NCBI RefSeq assembly: GCF_029433105.1
Contig: NZ_JARNTW010000001.1
Location: 1,030,339-1,094,338, forward strand
Length of the DNA stretch: 64,000 nt
From: Runella sp. MFBS21
Lineage (GTDB): Bacteria > Bacteroidota > Bacteroidia > Cytophagales > Spirosomataceae
Reading direction: 5' to 3'
The notes beneath the pieces are model-generated. The model had not been told where the DNA came from, made no database searches, and saw only the letters and a program-made list of their open reading frames with translations. The translations under genes and the position numbers were made by a program. The number at the start of each line of letters is the position of its first letter. The stretch's first letter is position 1. Below, in pieces: positions 55,590-64,000 of the stretch.

Positions 55590-57178
55590 ATCCAAACCTT
55601 TGGCATCCTTACGCTCGTTATGGTGTGGCCGTCGCCGTAGTTGAGCAAAGTGCATTCAATGATGACTTGTCTGATTTAAGCATTCTTGAAAAATTAGCTA
55701 AATATGCTATTCGAGCAGGATTAGATGGCTATCTGCTACAAACTTTTGACAATTTAATTCCTCAAAGCGAGATAAAGTATAGCTACGTGAGCCAAGAGGA
55801 TGTTCCAGAAGCCTTTAAAAAAGATGGGGTTATGCTTTCGCCACATGTCCTTACAAGTAGTGATAAATATGGAGGAGGATGGAAAGGATGCTTTAATAAA
55901 GTCCAAAAAGATTTAATTAAGAGTCTTGAAAAATCACCTGAAAAAGAAAAACCACAAGAATTATTCCAGTCTTTTGCTCCCCTGGTGACAAAAATTAACA
56001 AGGAAGGAAATGAGGGAAGTAGTAATCCTAAAGTAACGTATTTAGAAGCAGTTTTTACAGCCATAACAACGCTTACTAAACTTAAGCCATGTTTGAATGC
56101 CCGTATTCCCAGTAAGAGTACTGATCAAAAACAAGTTTGGGCAAATCATGGCATTATTCCAGACTTACCACTTTGGGAAGAGTTGAATACAAGTTCTACT
56201 CCTTTAATTGACTTTGTACTTGTATTTAAAAATATTTCTGAAACTTACCAAGGTGATATTCTGAAAGCAAAAGTTAAAGCTCCGAAAAAATACCCTCAAC
56301 CTCTTATATTCAGAGGTAATTTTCCGAATGCTAACAGACTAAGTAATGGGTCTTTGGGTGTTGTAAGTTTAGTGGCTGCGATAGGCCGTTGGGCACGTGA
56401 GATACAGTATTTTAGAGGTATTTCATCAGTCAATTGGGCAGATAGGGTACTTCATTTTATACAAAAGAATCCACTTTATATTGTTTCAAATGAAGGGTCG
56501 TTTCAAGAATCCTTCAATCATCATCTGATAGACTTAACTTTAAAGGAAGATTTAACAGTAATCGGATTGTCTTTTTATCGAGTAAGATTACTATTTGGTA
56601 ATGATGATGAAAAAAAGAAACAAGCATTTCTTATGATGGCTGAAAGATTTCTTAGGTTATACACACCAGAATCTTTTAAAATGTTCTTGTCATTCAGAGC
56701 TGAATATCCTGCCGAATTATCAAAACTTTTAAATCATTATTTTATGACAACAAAGCAAAATAGAATTGACTTAGAGATAGTTAAGTCAGCCAGAGCCTAC
56801 GGAGAGGCTCTAAATTTAGCGGCATACATAGCTGCAAACGAAGACTTTAAAACAAAATTAAAGGACGCTTCTTCTGAAATAAAGACACTTCCTGAGGATG
56901 AATTGAGAAAGTATAAGTCCAAAAGTATTTCGGAATCTAAAGACCGAGTGCTTACGCAGTTAGAAAGTACTATCGGAAGTTCCAAAAGTAGCACTGCTCT
57001 TTTTTATCAATTAGGTAGTATTACTGGACGTCTAGTTAAAAAGGATATTCCTTCTATCAGTGGACGCTTCATGGAAGCAGTTTTGACAGGCGAGATAGAT
57101 GTAGAAGATGCCAAAAATATGATAATGGCCTTTATGCGTCTTAGTACTTACACAGAACAATTAACCGATAATAACTAA
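55577..57178 (+). CDS. cas8: Cas8-like large subunit, divergent
   Basis: 533 residues from ATG 55577 (MDRLNPNLWHPYARYGVAVA); the ORF reaches back to 55556 but this ATG, overlapping cas5 by 13 bp, is better. Function comes from position and size: Cas8 recognises PAM and holds the target. No CxxC zinc pairs are seen, unlike Cst1-type Cas8. The C-terminus is helical (small-subunit-like): GEALNLAAYIAANEDFKTKL. Sequence alone would not prove Cas8. Confidence 0.65.
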   Translation: MDRLNPNLWHPYARYGVAVAVVEQSAFNDDLSDLSILEKLAKYAIRAGLDGYLLQTFDNLIPQSEIKYSYVSQEDVPEAFKKDGVMLSPHVLTSSDKYGGGWKGCFNKVQKDLIKSLEKSPEKEKPQELFQSFAPLVTKINKEGNEGSSNPKVTYLEAVFTAITTLTKLKPCLNARIPSKSTDQKQVWANHGIIPDLPLWEELNTSSTPLIDFVLVFKNISETYQGDILKAKVKAPKKYPQPLIFRGNFPNANRLSNGSLGVVSLVAAIGRWAREIQYFRGISSVNWADRVLHFIQKNPLYIVSNEGSFQESFNHHLIDLTLKEDLTVIGLSFYRVRLLFGNDDEKKKQAFLMMAERFLRLYTPESFKMFLSFRAEYPAELSKLLNHYFMTTKQNRIDLEIVKSARAYGEALNLAAYIAANEDFKTKLKDASSEIKTLPEDELRKYKSKSISESKDRVLTQLESTIGSSKSSTALFYQLGSITGRLVKKDIPSISGRFMEAVLTGEIDVEDAKNMIMAFMRLSTYTEQLTDNN

Positions 57179-57189
57179 ACTTTACAATT

Positions 57190-58089
57190 ATGACTATCAA
57201 ATCAATTACTGTAACCTTGGTAGCCCCGATGTCTGACCATGCTGCTAACAGAGGTGAGAGGCTTTTGGGTAATTTATCTTCAATTAAGCAACGACCCGAC
57301 GAGAGAGTATATATCGCTGGGCAGATGCAAAGACATGCCTTGTTTAGTGCCATAGACCGTTTAAATGAGAATAAAGGAGGTACTTATCTATCTAATGGCG
57401 ATGGAATAAATTTTAATAATATGAAGCAAGACTTGCGTGCAGATATGGGAGGGTTTTTACGCCCCGGTATAGAAAGAAGAACTTCTCCCATATCCGCCAC
57501 TCCTGCCGTTGCTAAAAACCCAAGCCAAGTCGGTAGAGATTTATTACTCCGCCTCAATCAACGCGAGGGCTCAGACCCTGTACCTGCTACTAACTCATAT
57601 AGTCAGTATGATGAAATGGTTATGTCTTTTCATTTAGACCTAAATGCTCTTGGTGTCAGAAAACAGTTTGTGTATAACCCTAACGATGAGACACATATTA
57701 AAACGCACATTCAGGCACACATAGACCCAAGCGAACAAAAAAGGCGCGTCAAATTGTTTTTGGAAGGAACTCGCTATCTCACCGACTACGCTAACCAAGC
57801 TCGTAATGCTACATCTGGCGAACCTCAAAAAGTTCTTATTGTACTGGATACAGTAATGAGCCGTAAAGCAGCACGCTATTATAAAGATACAACTACTGAT
57901 ATCGAACGTGAAAATATCTTAGCCGAATTGGATGCCCGAAAGGCACTTTATTTTTTAGGAGACGATACCAAAGTCACTAACAGCCAAAATGATACTGTTG
58001 ATGGTGCCTACCGCAAGGCATTAGCGGTTCTAAATAGTGCGGAAAATCAGCTTTACTGGCCAGGTAATCAACCAACACCAGCATCATGA
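57190..58089 (+). CDS. cas7: Cas7-family (DevR-like) crRNA backbone subunit
   Basis: 299 residues. The N-terminal strand SITVTLVAPMSDHAANRGER and the block VYIAGQMQRHALFSAIDRLN are the Cas7/Cst2-DevR pattern (R-G and an arginine-rich loop that grips crRNA). The middle VPATNSYSQYDEMVMSFHLD carries the thumb region. Multiple copies coat the crRNA. Stop overlaps the cas3 start in ATGA. Confidence 0.82.
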   Translation: MTIKSITVTLVAPMSDHAANRGERLLGNLSSIKQRPDERVYIAGQMQRHALFSAIDRLNENKGGTYLSNGDGINFNNMKQDLRADMGGFLRPGIERRTSPISATPAVAKNPSQVGRDLLLRLNQREGSDPVPATNSYSQYDEMVMSFHLDLNALGVRKQFVYNPNDETHIKTHIQAHIDPSEQKRRVKLFLEGTRYLTDYANQARNATSGEPQKVLIVLDTVMSRKAARYYKDTTTDIERENILAELDARKALYFLGDDTKVTNSQNDTVDGAYRKALAVLNSAENQLYWPGNQPTPAS

Positions 58090-60515
58090 TATTGGCTAAG
58101 CCTTCTGGTATTTCGCTCAAAGCCCATACGTTGCGTGTACAACTGCAAGCTACAATTTTTTTAGATAAGTGGCCTACTTTACAAAAGAAGTACAAAGAGT
58201 TGACGAAAAAAGATGATTTACTAGAATCCCTGAGTAAAGTAATCGAATGGCATGATAGAGGTAAAGAACTTGAACCTTGGCAAATTGCTTGTCGTCAAGA
58301 TTATATAATCTACTCTAAGTGGCTGCAAAAAAACAGGAAGCAGGAATATTCAAAGAGTTACAAAGAATTTGAACGACAGAAAGATGTAAGCACCGGGACA
58401 AATCTAAGAGATGCACGTTTCCGACATGAGTTTGGTTCTTTATATCTTGCTGAAAAAGAAAATGCTAATTTGAGTTTTTTTGAAAAAGTTGCAATAGCTG
58501 CTCATCATGGGAAACTGCATAAACGATTTGAAGATAGATGGAAAAATGACGATAAGGGCAAACTCAATTTTGAGAAATATTGGGGAATCTTTTTAAGAAC
58601 AAGTTTCGAGCTTTTTTTTAAAGACTCTCAGCGCTGGGAAAAACTTCTATTGGAACGCTATAAAATGGCGGCTGTGAGAGCGTTATTACAGTTAGCTGAT
58701 ACCCGTGCCAGTCGCGAAGAAGCCGAAGGTAAACTTGCTCCGTTAGATACATTTATTTACAATTGCCCGTTTCGTGATAGCTTGAAAGAAGTTCAAAAAG
58801 CGGCCTTACAAATTGCTAAAGATTGGACTCCTGATAATTTTTGTTCGATTCTTCGTGCGCCTACAGGGAGCGGCAAAACTGATGCGGCTTTGCTTTGGGC
58901 CGAAGAACTGATTAAACAAAAGCACGCCAGTCGATTAATTATCGCCATGCCCACGCGTTTTACGTCCAATTCGCTGGCGGTGGACGTAAACAAAAACGTG
59001 TTGAGCGATACAGGTCTTTACCATTCAAGTGCGTGGTTTAATCGTTTTGGCAATGCCAAACCCGAAGAGAAAGATTATTGTCGGGAGTTACAAAAATCGG
59101 CTCAATTGTTTGTAACGCCAGTTACGGTTTGTACTATTGACCATTTATTGATTAGTCTTACAGGAACCGCCGAGCACCATCACAGTAGTTTCTTTTTCAT
59201 GGCTAATAGTGCAGTGGTATTTGACGAGGCCGATTTTTATGACCCATTCATACAAGCCAATTTAACTGTTCTGCTGAAAGTATTAAGAATCTTACGGGTC
59301 CCTGTTTTGATAATGAGCGCAACGGTTCCTGATTCGTCAACTGAATTATACCAAGTTGCTGCTATATCAGAACCGCAGGAAATTACAAAACCACCTATCA
59401 GAAAGCTGGCTTGGGCAGGCAGAAAACAGCAGTTAGAGGACGAAAGTACCATTTATATTACAGATTTTGATAGCGAAACTGATTCGTTAGACTGTGAAGA
59501 TGCACTCCAAAAAATGATTGATGAAGGTCATGGAATTGTCTATGCCAACACTGTAGAACGAGCCTTACATTATTACAATTGGCTAAAAGAACAGCCTAAT
59601 TGTCCCGAATTGATTATGTATCACAGCCGTTTTACTGAGCCGGATAAAAAAGCCATTGAGAATACACTTCTAAGTATGCTCGGAAAAGATAGTTGGAGAG
59701 ATTATAAGGAAAAAAATAAACCCGTTCGGGGAATTGCCATTTTGACACAAATAGGTGAAATGAGTATAAACATTTCATCAACGGTTATGCTGTCGGATTT
59801 GTGTCCTTGGGATAGACTCACACAGCGATTGGGGCGACTCAATCGCTTCAATCAAAGCAACAATCCTATATGCTTCGTAACAGTTCCATTCAAAAAAGGT
59901 AAACCTTATGTGGCACCCTATGGCACAATAGAAAAGAAAAAATGGCAACCAAGCGAAGCGTTTACTAATACACTTCAATCTATTGCCAAATTTCTAAACA
60001 ACGATTCAGCCATTGAAGTAACCCCCGAAGAAATGGTTAGACAGGTTAATTTGCTTTATCCCGAATTGAAAGAGTTTTCTGACAAAGCAGAGACAAATCG
60101 AAAGAATTTAGAAGATTTAATGCAGCAAAACTGGCTTATTGTACCTGACCGCAAGATTGATGAAGATGAAGGGAAAGTAGTTGGCAAATGGCAAAGTCGT
60201 GATATTGAAGAACAACGAACGGTATTTGTTAAGCCCCCCGAAGACTTCAACAAATACATTGACTACCAAGGCTTTTCTTTAGAATACGGTATTTCTATTC
60301 CTGTCTGGATGATTGAAAAAGAGCTTAGAAAAGGCTCTGAAAGTAAAGTCCAGGTCGTAGAGGTAAATGTTGATGAAAAACCTGTCAAACTGATTTATAC
60401 AGATGCTTACTATGATGAGCCATCCAATATCGAAACAGGTGAGGAAAAGAAAACATCAAGTATTGGCCTAGCTTCTTTTTACAAAAAGCCAAAAGAGCAA
60501 TATGAAGACGATTAA
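58086..60515 (+). CDS. cas3: Cas3 HD-nuclease/helicase
   Basis: 809 residues. The HD nuclease domain has His14, His56-Asp57 (EWHDRGKE), His114 (FRHEFGS), His140-His141 and Asp204 (LADTRAS). The helicase has Walker A APTGSGKT (257-264), DEAD box VFDEADFYD (376-384), SAT (409-411) and a C-terminal RLGRLNRF block with conserved arginines. It degrades the DNA strand displaced by Cascade. The usual single-chain type I Cas3; start overlaps cas7 by four bases (ATGA). Confidence 0.95.
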   Translation: MILAKPSGISLKAHTLRVQLQATIFLDKWPTLQKKYKELTKKDDLLESLSKVIEWHDRGKELEPWQIACRQDYIIYSKWLQKNRKQEYSKSYKEFERQKDVSTGTNLRDARFRHEFGSLYLAEKENANLSFFEKVAIAAHHGKLHKRFEDRWKNDDKGKLNFEKYWGIFLRTSFELFFKDSQRWEKLLLERYKMAAVRALLQLADTRASREEAEGKLAPLDTFIYNCPFRDSLKEVQKAALQIAKDWTPDNFCSILRAPTGSGKTDAALLWAEELIKQKHASRLIIAMPTRFTSNSLAVDVNKNVLSDTGLYHSSAWFNRFGNAKPEEKDYCRELQKSAQLFVTPVTVCTIDHLLISLTGTAEHHHSSFFFMANSAVVFDEADFYDPFIQANLTVLLKVLRILRVPVLIMSATVPDSSTELYQVAAISEPQEITKPPIRKLAWAGRKQQLEDESTIYITDFDSETDSLDCEDALQKMIDEGHGIVYANTVERALHYYNWLKEQPNCPELIMYHSRFTEPDKKAIENTLLSMLGKDSWRDYKEKNKPVRGIAILTQIGEMSINISSTVMLSDLCPWDRLTQRLGRLNRFNQSNNPICFVTVPFKKGKPYVAPYGTIEKKKWQPSEAFTNTLQSIAKFLNNDSAIEVTPEEMVRQVNLLYPELKEFSDKAETNRKNLEDLMQQNWLIVPDRKIDEDEGKVVGKWQSRDIEEQRTVFVKPPEDFNKYIDYQGFSLEYGISIPVWMIEKELRKGSESKVQVVEVNVDEKPVKLIYTDAYYDEPSNIETGEEKKTSSIGLASFYKKPKEQYEDD

Positions 60516-61059
60516 CCTCTCCTCCCCCCGCATTGGCGGAATGCTTGTAGGGTACTACCAAATTTGCCCTCGTAAAGCGTGGTGGTCGTTGCGAGGGATT
60601 TGGATGGAACAAGAATCCGATGCAGTAGCTTTGGGACGCTTGTTGGATGAAACGAGCTATGCCCGCGACGACAAACAAATCTTGATTGAAACCGAAGCCC
60701 CTGACGGTACCCATTTAGTGGGTAAAATTGACCGAATGAAACTCAAGCAAGGGGTGTTACACGAAACTAAAAAAGGTCGTTCGTGCGAGGAAGCACATCG
60801 GTGGCAAGTGCGGTTTTACCTGTGGCTACTGTACCTCAATGGCGTCAGGCGTTCCGATGGGACTCCTTTTACAGGACAGTTGGATTATCCTTTGTTGCGC
60901 CGTACCGAAAACGTAGTACTTGAAGCAGAACATATCCAAGAACTAACTCAAACGATAGCCAATATACGACAGTTAGCAAATCAGGAGTCTCCACCTGCGA
61001 CACTTTCAAAGCGCGATTTTTGTCGAAAATGTTCGTTTGAAGAATTGTGTTTTGGATAG
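60502..61059 (+). CDS. cas4: Cas4 exonuclease of spacer acquisition
   Basis: 185 residues. A RecB-like nuclease: LVGKIDRM gives Asp, HETKKGRS the ExK motif. Four cysteines for 4Fe-4S are Cys22 (ICPRK), Cys174 and Cys177 (FCRKCSFE) and Cys183. It trims prespacers to set PAM and length. ATG 60502 overlaps cas3 by 14 bp. Confidence 0.93.
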   Translation: MKTINLSSPRIGGMLVGYYQICPRKAWWSLRGIWMEQESDAVALGRLLDETSYARDDKQILIETEAPDGTHLVGKIDRMKLKQGVLHETKKGRSCEEAHRWQVRFYLWLLYLNGVRRSDGTPFTGQLDYPLLRRTENVVLEAEHIQELTQTIANIRQLANQESPPATLSKRDFCRKCSFEELCFG

Positions 61060-61224
61060 ATTTATTGTGTCAGCCCGACAATAGGACCAGGCTATCGTAC
61101 AGGGGTTTATAACCGTAGCTGACATAGATTCCTCTCCCGAAAGCGTTCGGGATTGGAATGACAAGAACGTCAGTCGGAATGACAAGAACGTCGGGATGAC
61201 AAAAGTTTGAAAAATAGAAACCTT
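61060..61224 (+). promoter_or_regulatory. Gap between cas4 and cas1 with hairpin and short direct repeats
   Basis: A 7-bp hairpin TCCCGAA-AGCG-TTCGGGA (61135-61152) is followed by two exact copies of GGAATGACAAGAACGTC (61155-61171 and 61176-61192) and a partial third. This is like the dispersed palindromes of Bacteroidota intergenic regions and separates interference genes from adaptation genes. Confidence 0.6.
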
Positions 61225-62310
61225 ATGAAAAGACCTTACTATTTGTTTTCCAGCGGACGCCTCAAACGGCGGCACAACACCTTGGCCTTAGAGAAAATGA
61301 CGGGCGAACGTCAACCCGACGATGCCCCTGAGGACGAAGCCCTACCTTCTGCCGAGGCTGATGGTGCTCGCACGCCCTTTCCCGTAGAAAGTGTAGATAG
61401 CTTGTTTTTGTTTGGCGAGGTAGATATTAATTCCAAGCTCATCACTTTCTTGGGACAGCAAGGCATTCCGGCCTTTTTTTATGATTATTACGGAAACTAT
61501 ACTGCGACACTTTACCCTCGCGACAACCTTCTTTCGGGACATTTGCGGGTTCAGCAGGCGCAGTTTTATCTGAGTTCTAAAAAACGGCTGGTATTGGCTC
61601 AGGCATTTGTGGAAGCAGCTTTGTTCAATATTGAGCGCGTCATTAAGTATTACCAACCCCGTCTGGAAGGTGAAGCGCGTACGGCGGCCCAAGTGACACT
61701 TCAAGCCTTGACTCGCGACCGCGAGGCCTTACCCAAAACCACCGACATTCCCACATTGATGGCCGTAGAAGGCCGAATACGGGACCGATATTATCAGCTT
61801 TGGCCTCATTTTTTGGGAGAAAACGTGACGCGGTTGTTTCCCTTTAACAAGCGCGAGCGACGCCCTCCCTCCAATGAACTCAATGCGCTGATTTCGTTTG
61901 GTAATTCGATGTGTTATACTACCGTTCTGCGACAAATTTACCGTACCGCTCTCGACCCCACCATCGCTTTTTTGCACGAACCTGGGGATAGGCGCTTTTC
62001 GTTGTCGCTTGATATTGCCGAAATTTTTAAACCTTTATTGGTAGACCGGGCCATCTTCCGATTATTAAAAACGGGAGAAATCAGCCCCAAACATTTTGAA
62101 AAACACCTTGGAGGTTGTTATTTGTCGGAAGCAGGACGTAAAATTTTTGTACAACATTGGGATGAACGTCTCAGTCAAACGGTACAACATCGAGAACTCA
62201 ATCGAAAAGTATCGTACGAGCGATTGATTCGACTCGAATGTTATAAATTGGTCCGTCATCTCAACAACCCTGTCCACGAACCTTATCAAGGGTTGCATAT
62301 GTGGTGGTAG
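61225..62310 (+). CDS. cas1: Cas1 integrase
   Basis: 361 residues from ATG 61225 (MKRPYYLFSSGRLKR); the frame opens earlier at a TTG. Metal ligands: Glu182 (AVEGRIRDRYY), His251 (IAFLHEPGDRR) and Asp263/Glu266 (LSLDIAEIFKP). An acidic insert (ERQPDDAPEDEALPSAE) at about 28-44 is longer than usual. It joins new spacers to the leader side of the array with Cas2. Confidence 0.95.
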   Translation: MKRPYYLFSSGRLKRRHNTLALEKMTGERQPDDAPEDEALPSAEADGARTPFPVESVDSLFLFGEVDINSKLITFLGQQGIPAFFYDYYGNYTATLYPRDNLLSGHLRVQQAQFYLSSKKRLVLAQAFVEAALFNIERVIKYYQPRLEGEARTAAQVTLQALTRDREALPKTTDIPTLMAVEGRIRDRYYQLWPHFLGENVTRLFPFNKRERRPPSNELNALISFGNSMCYTTVLRQIYRTALDPTIAFLHEPGDRRFSLSLDIAEIFKPLLVDRAIFRLLKTGEISPKHFEKHLGGCYLSEAGRKIFVQHWDERLSQTVQHRELNRKVSYERLIRLECYKLVRHLNNPVHEPYQGLHMWW

Positions 62311-62357
62311 GTCATAAGCTTCAGATGTTCATTGACGTACTGTAAATCATTTTAGAT

Positions 62358-62621
62358 ATGCCTTATTTTATTGCGGTTTATGACGTAAATCAAAAGCGAG
62401 TAGGAAAAATGCTGAAGCTGTTTCGACGTTATCTCACTTGGATTCAGAATTCGGTTTTTGAAGGCGAACTAACTCCCGCCCAATTCAAATCCTTACAATG
62501 GGAAGCCGAGCAATTGATGCAAGAAGGCGACGGGGTAGTATTTTATCAAATGCGAGATGAGCGCTATACAGAGCGGATTGCGCTGGGAGAAGAAAAAAAT
62601 CAACGCACTCGTTTTCTGTAA
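62358..62621 (+). CDS. cas2: Cas2 adaptation subunit
   Basis: 87 residues with the ferredoxin-like start YFIAVYDVNQKRVGKMLKLF, Asp9 in VYDVN, and the WIQNSVFEGELTPAQF strand. It dimerises as the core of the Cas1-Cas2 integration complex. ATG 62358. Last cas gene, 225 bp before the first repeat. Confidence 0.95.
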   Translation: MPYFIAVYDVNQKRVGKMLKLFRRYLTWIQNSVFEGELTPAQFKSLQWEAEQLMQEGDGVVFYQMRDERYTERIALGEEKNQRTRFL

Positions 62622-62845
62622 GTTAGGCAAAATCAAGTCGTCGGGTGCGATAAAATTTACCCACATCGGTTCCCAATCCAGCCTACAGCAAAAAATTTTT
62701 TCACTTTAGATGACTGTAAATGAGGCATTTTGCGAGAGTCGTCAGCCTCTAGGGGTTTTGGCGCTACTATACATTGACGACTTTTTTATTTATTTTTACC
62801 ATTAAAATCGGCCAATCCAGCCTCTAAACCCCATTTTAGAGGTGG
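62622..62845 (+). promoter_or_regulatory. CRISPR leader
   Basis: AT-rich leader between cas2 and the array. Features: a 12-bp direct repeat CCAATCCAGCCT (62673-62684 and 62812-62823); an inverted pair AGTCGTCA (62737-62744) and TGACGACT (62775-62782) ending in TTTTTT; and an 8-bp hairpin CCTCTAAA...TTTAGAGG (62821-62842) that ends three bases before the first repeat. Confidence 0.75.
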
Positions 62846-63856
62846 CTTTCAATTGCACCTGTTGGTATTGAAACCAATTGCTCTTTTTCGGTCTCATCCA
62901 AATCTCTGAACTTTCAATTGCACCTGTTGGTATTGAAACTTTGCATCCCCCTGACGCGCTGCTAAACCGTTTGCTTTCAATTGCACCTGTTGGTATTGAA
63001 ACCAAATAACAGCTTAACGAAGTTTGATTTCATTATTACTTTCAATTGCACCTGTTGGTATTGAAACTCACAATCAGCGAAATCAGAAAAGGAAAGAAAA
63101 TAGACTTTCAATTGCACCTGTTGGTATTGAAACATGCGCGACGTCTTGTAAGTAGGCAGACATCAGTTTGCTTTCAATTGCACCTGTTGGTATTGAAACG
63201 GGCAAAAACTGCATCTTCACCACCCCTCCAATGCCGCCTTTCAATTGCACCTGTTGGTATTGAAACTAGGGGCGATCGTTCTGATGGCCTTGGGCGCCAT
63301 AATGCTTTCAATTGCACCTGTTGGTATTGAAACAAGCTCAACGCAATATAAGGATCATTGCATTTGGCAAACACTTTCAATTGCACCTGTTGGTATTGAA
63401 ACTGGAACTATCGACAGATTGAGCAAACGCAAGAGATGCCTTTCAATTGCACCTGTTGGTATTGAAACTGAAGAAGGTCTCACCTGTTTTCTCTACAAAT
63501 CCTGCTTTCAATTGCACCTGTTGGTATTGAAACGAATTCATATAGTAGCCGAAACAGTTATGTGTATGATCTTTCAATTGCACCTGTTGGTATTGAAACC
63601 GTGCATTGCTAGGGACATATTGCGCAATGAAGAGCTTTCAATTGCACCTGTTGGTATTGAAACAGGCGCAGCGTTATATCAACGCGCTTATTTCAGGCTT
63701 TCAATTGCACCTGTTGGTATTGAAACATGTGGGTGGTGTCGGGGTTGTTGGAGTAGTTGGCTTTCAATTGCACCTGTTGGTATTGAAACGAGATAAGCTA
63801 CAAGTAAGGCGCTATCTAACCAACTGGCTTTCAATTGCACCTGTTGGTATTGAAAC
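62846..63856 (+). CRISPR. CRISPR array, 16 repeats of 29 bp and 15 spacers
   Basis: The repeat starts CTTTCAATTGCACC and ends GGTATTGAAAC; all 16 copies are identical. Spacers are 34 to 40 bp, with no two alike and no match elsewhere in the window that I could see by eye. The leader end is on the left, beside cas2. The last repeat is at 63828-63856 and no further copy occurs to 64,000, so the array is complete. Its repeat form (ending ATTGAAAC) suits type I-B and related type I systems. Confidence 0.99.
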
Positions 63857-63894
63857 TTGATTCAAGAAAGTCTGGGAGTGTACGCTGAACTGTG

Positions 63895-64000
63895 TCAGGA
63901 TTTTAGTTTTGCCTTTTCAGCCTCCGAGGTAATTTTCTCTGTCAGCTTGTAATCTATCGCCAAATTTAATGTACAATTGCGACATGGCCAACCCCCAATT
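63895..64000 (-). CDS. 3' end of an unknown gene running off the window
   Basis: A minus-strand frame with stop at 63895-63897 is open to the edge (about 34 codons): CRNCTLNLAIDYKLTEKITS, then a Lys/Glu-rich end. Too little to identify; the CRNC pair might be zinc-binding. It could also be chance. Confidence 0.3.
   Translation of the reverse strand, partial: IGGWPCRNCTLNLAIDYKLTEKITSEAEKAKLKS

Noticed and set aside
63046..63860. ORFs reading QLHLLVLK or SIAPVGIET repeats
   Set aside because: These are translations of the CRISPR repeats, not genes.

Overview
The window looks like a chromosomal segment of a Bacteroidota bacterium, most likely a Cytophagales/Spirosomataceae-type organism (Runella/Dyadobacter-like; this is inference, no marker rRNA is present). 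Supporting signs are a type IX secretion pair (porU, porV), Bacteroidota-type tyrosine integrases, promoter -7 boxes of the form TAnnTTTG, and weak or absent Shine-Dalgarno sequences.

Region 1 (1-21,180) is host core. An NFACT/RqcH-like ribosome quality-control gene (running off the left edge and carrying an in-frame heptad repeat) is followed by clpP, a SprT-like metalloprotease, porU and porV, a lipoprotein and a LuxE/PaaK-like adenylation protein. A minus-strand nitrate-assimilation operon follows in transcription order: outer-membrane porin, NarK-type transporter, nitrate reductase fused to an NAD(P)H/FAD and BFD-type iron-sulfur module, a nucleotidyltransferase, and a rubredoxin-tailed ferredoxin/nitrite-reductase-like protein. 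A TrpD2-like gene is divergent from it, and mnmA closes the region.

Region 2 (21,300-44,100) is a mosaic of mobile DNA. It begins with an intact tyrosine integrase, a broken second integrase and an IS3 remnant. Then comes a GC-rich mobilizable island: excisionase-like HTH, VirD4-type coupling protein, membrane protein and MobF relaxase-helicase on the plus strand; HTH, Toprim primase-like protein, RadC, two ArdC-like antirestriction proteins and a P4-type integrase on the minus strand. No type IV secretion channel genes are visible, so it should be mobilizable rather than self-transmissible. An AT-rich cargo gene encoding SIR2 fused to a long C-terminal part with about three GAF-like segments lies in the middle, with gene debris beside it. 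An AbiEi/AbiEii system and the 3' tail of another integrase follow.

Region 3 (44,200-64,000) is a defence island. It has an 1863-residue STAND NTPase with an N-terminal Cap4/DUF4297-like nuclease, and a small radical-SAM/SPASM locus with an overlapping 62-residue candidate precursor peptide. A serine recombinase follows, then a complete class 1 type I CRISPR-Cas locus: WYL regulator, cas6-cas5-cas8-cas7-cas3-cas4-cas1-cas2 and a 16-repeat array. The layout is closest to subtype I-B, but the Cas8 is too diverged to classify by eye.

The least ordinary pieces are the SIR2-GAF protein, the giant STAND protein, the radical-SAM/peptide pair, the WYL-cas6 palindrome and CRISPR leader hairpins, and the in-frame repeat in the RqcH homologue. 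All functions are read from motifs and context only; no database search was run.
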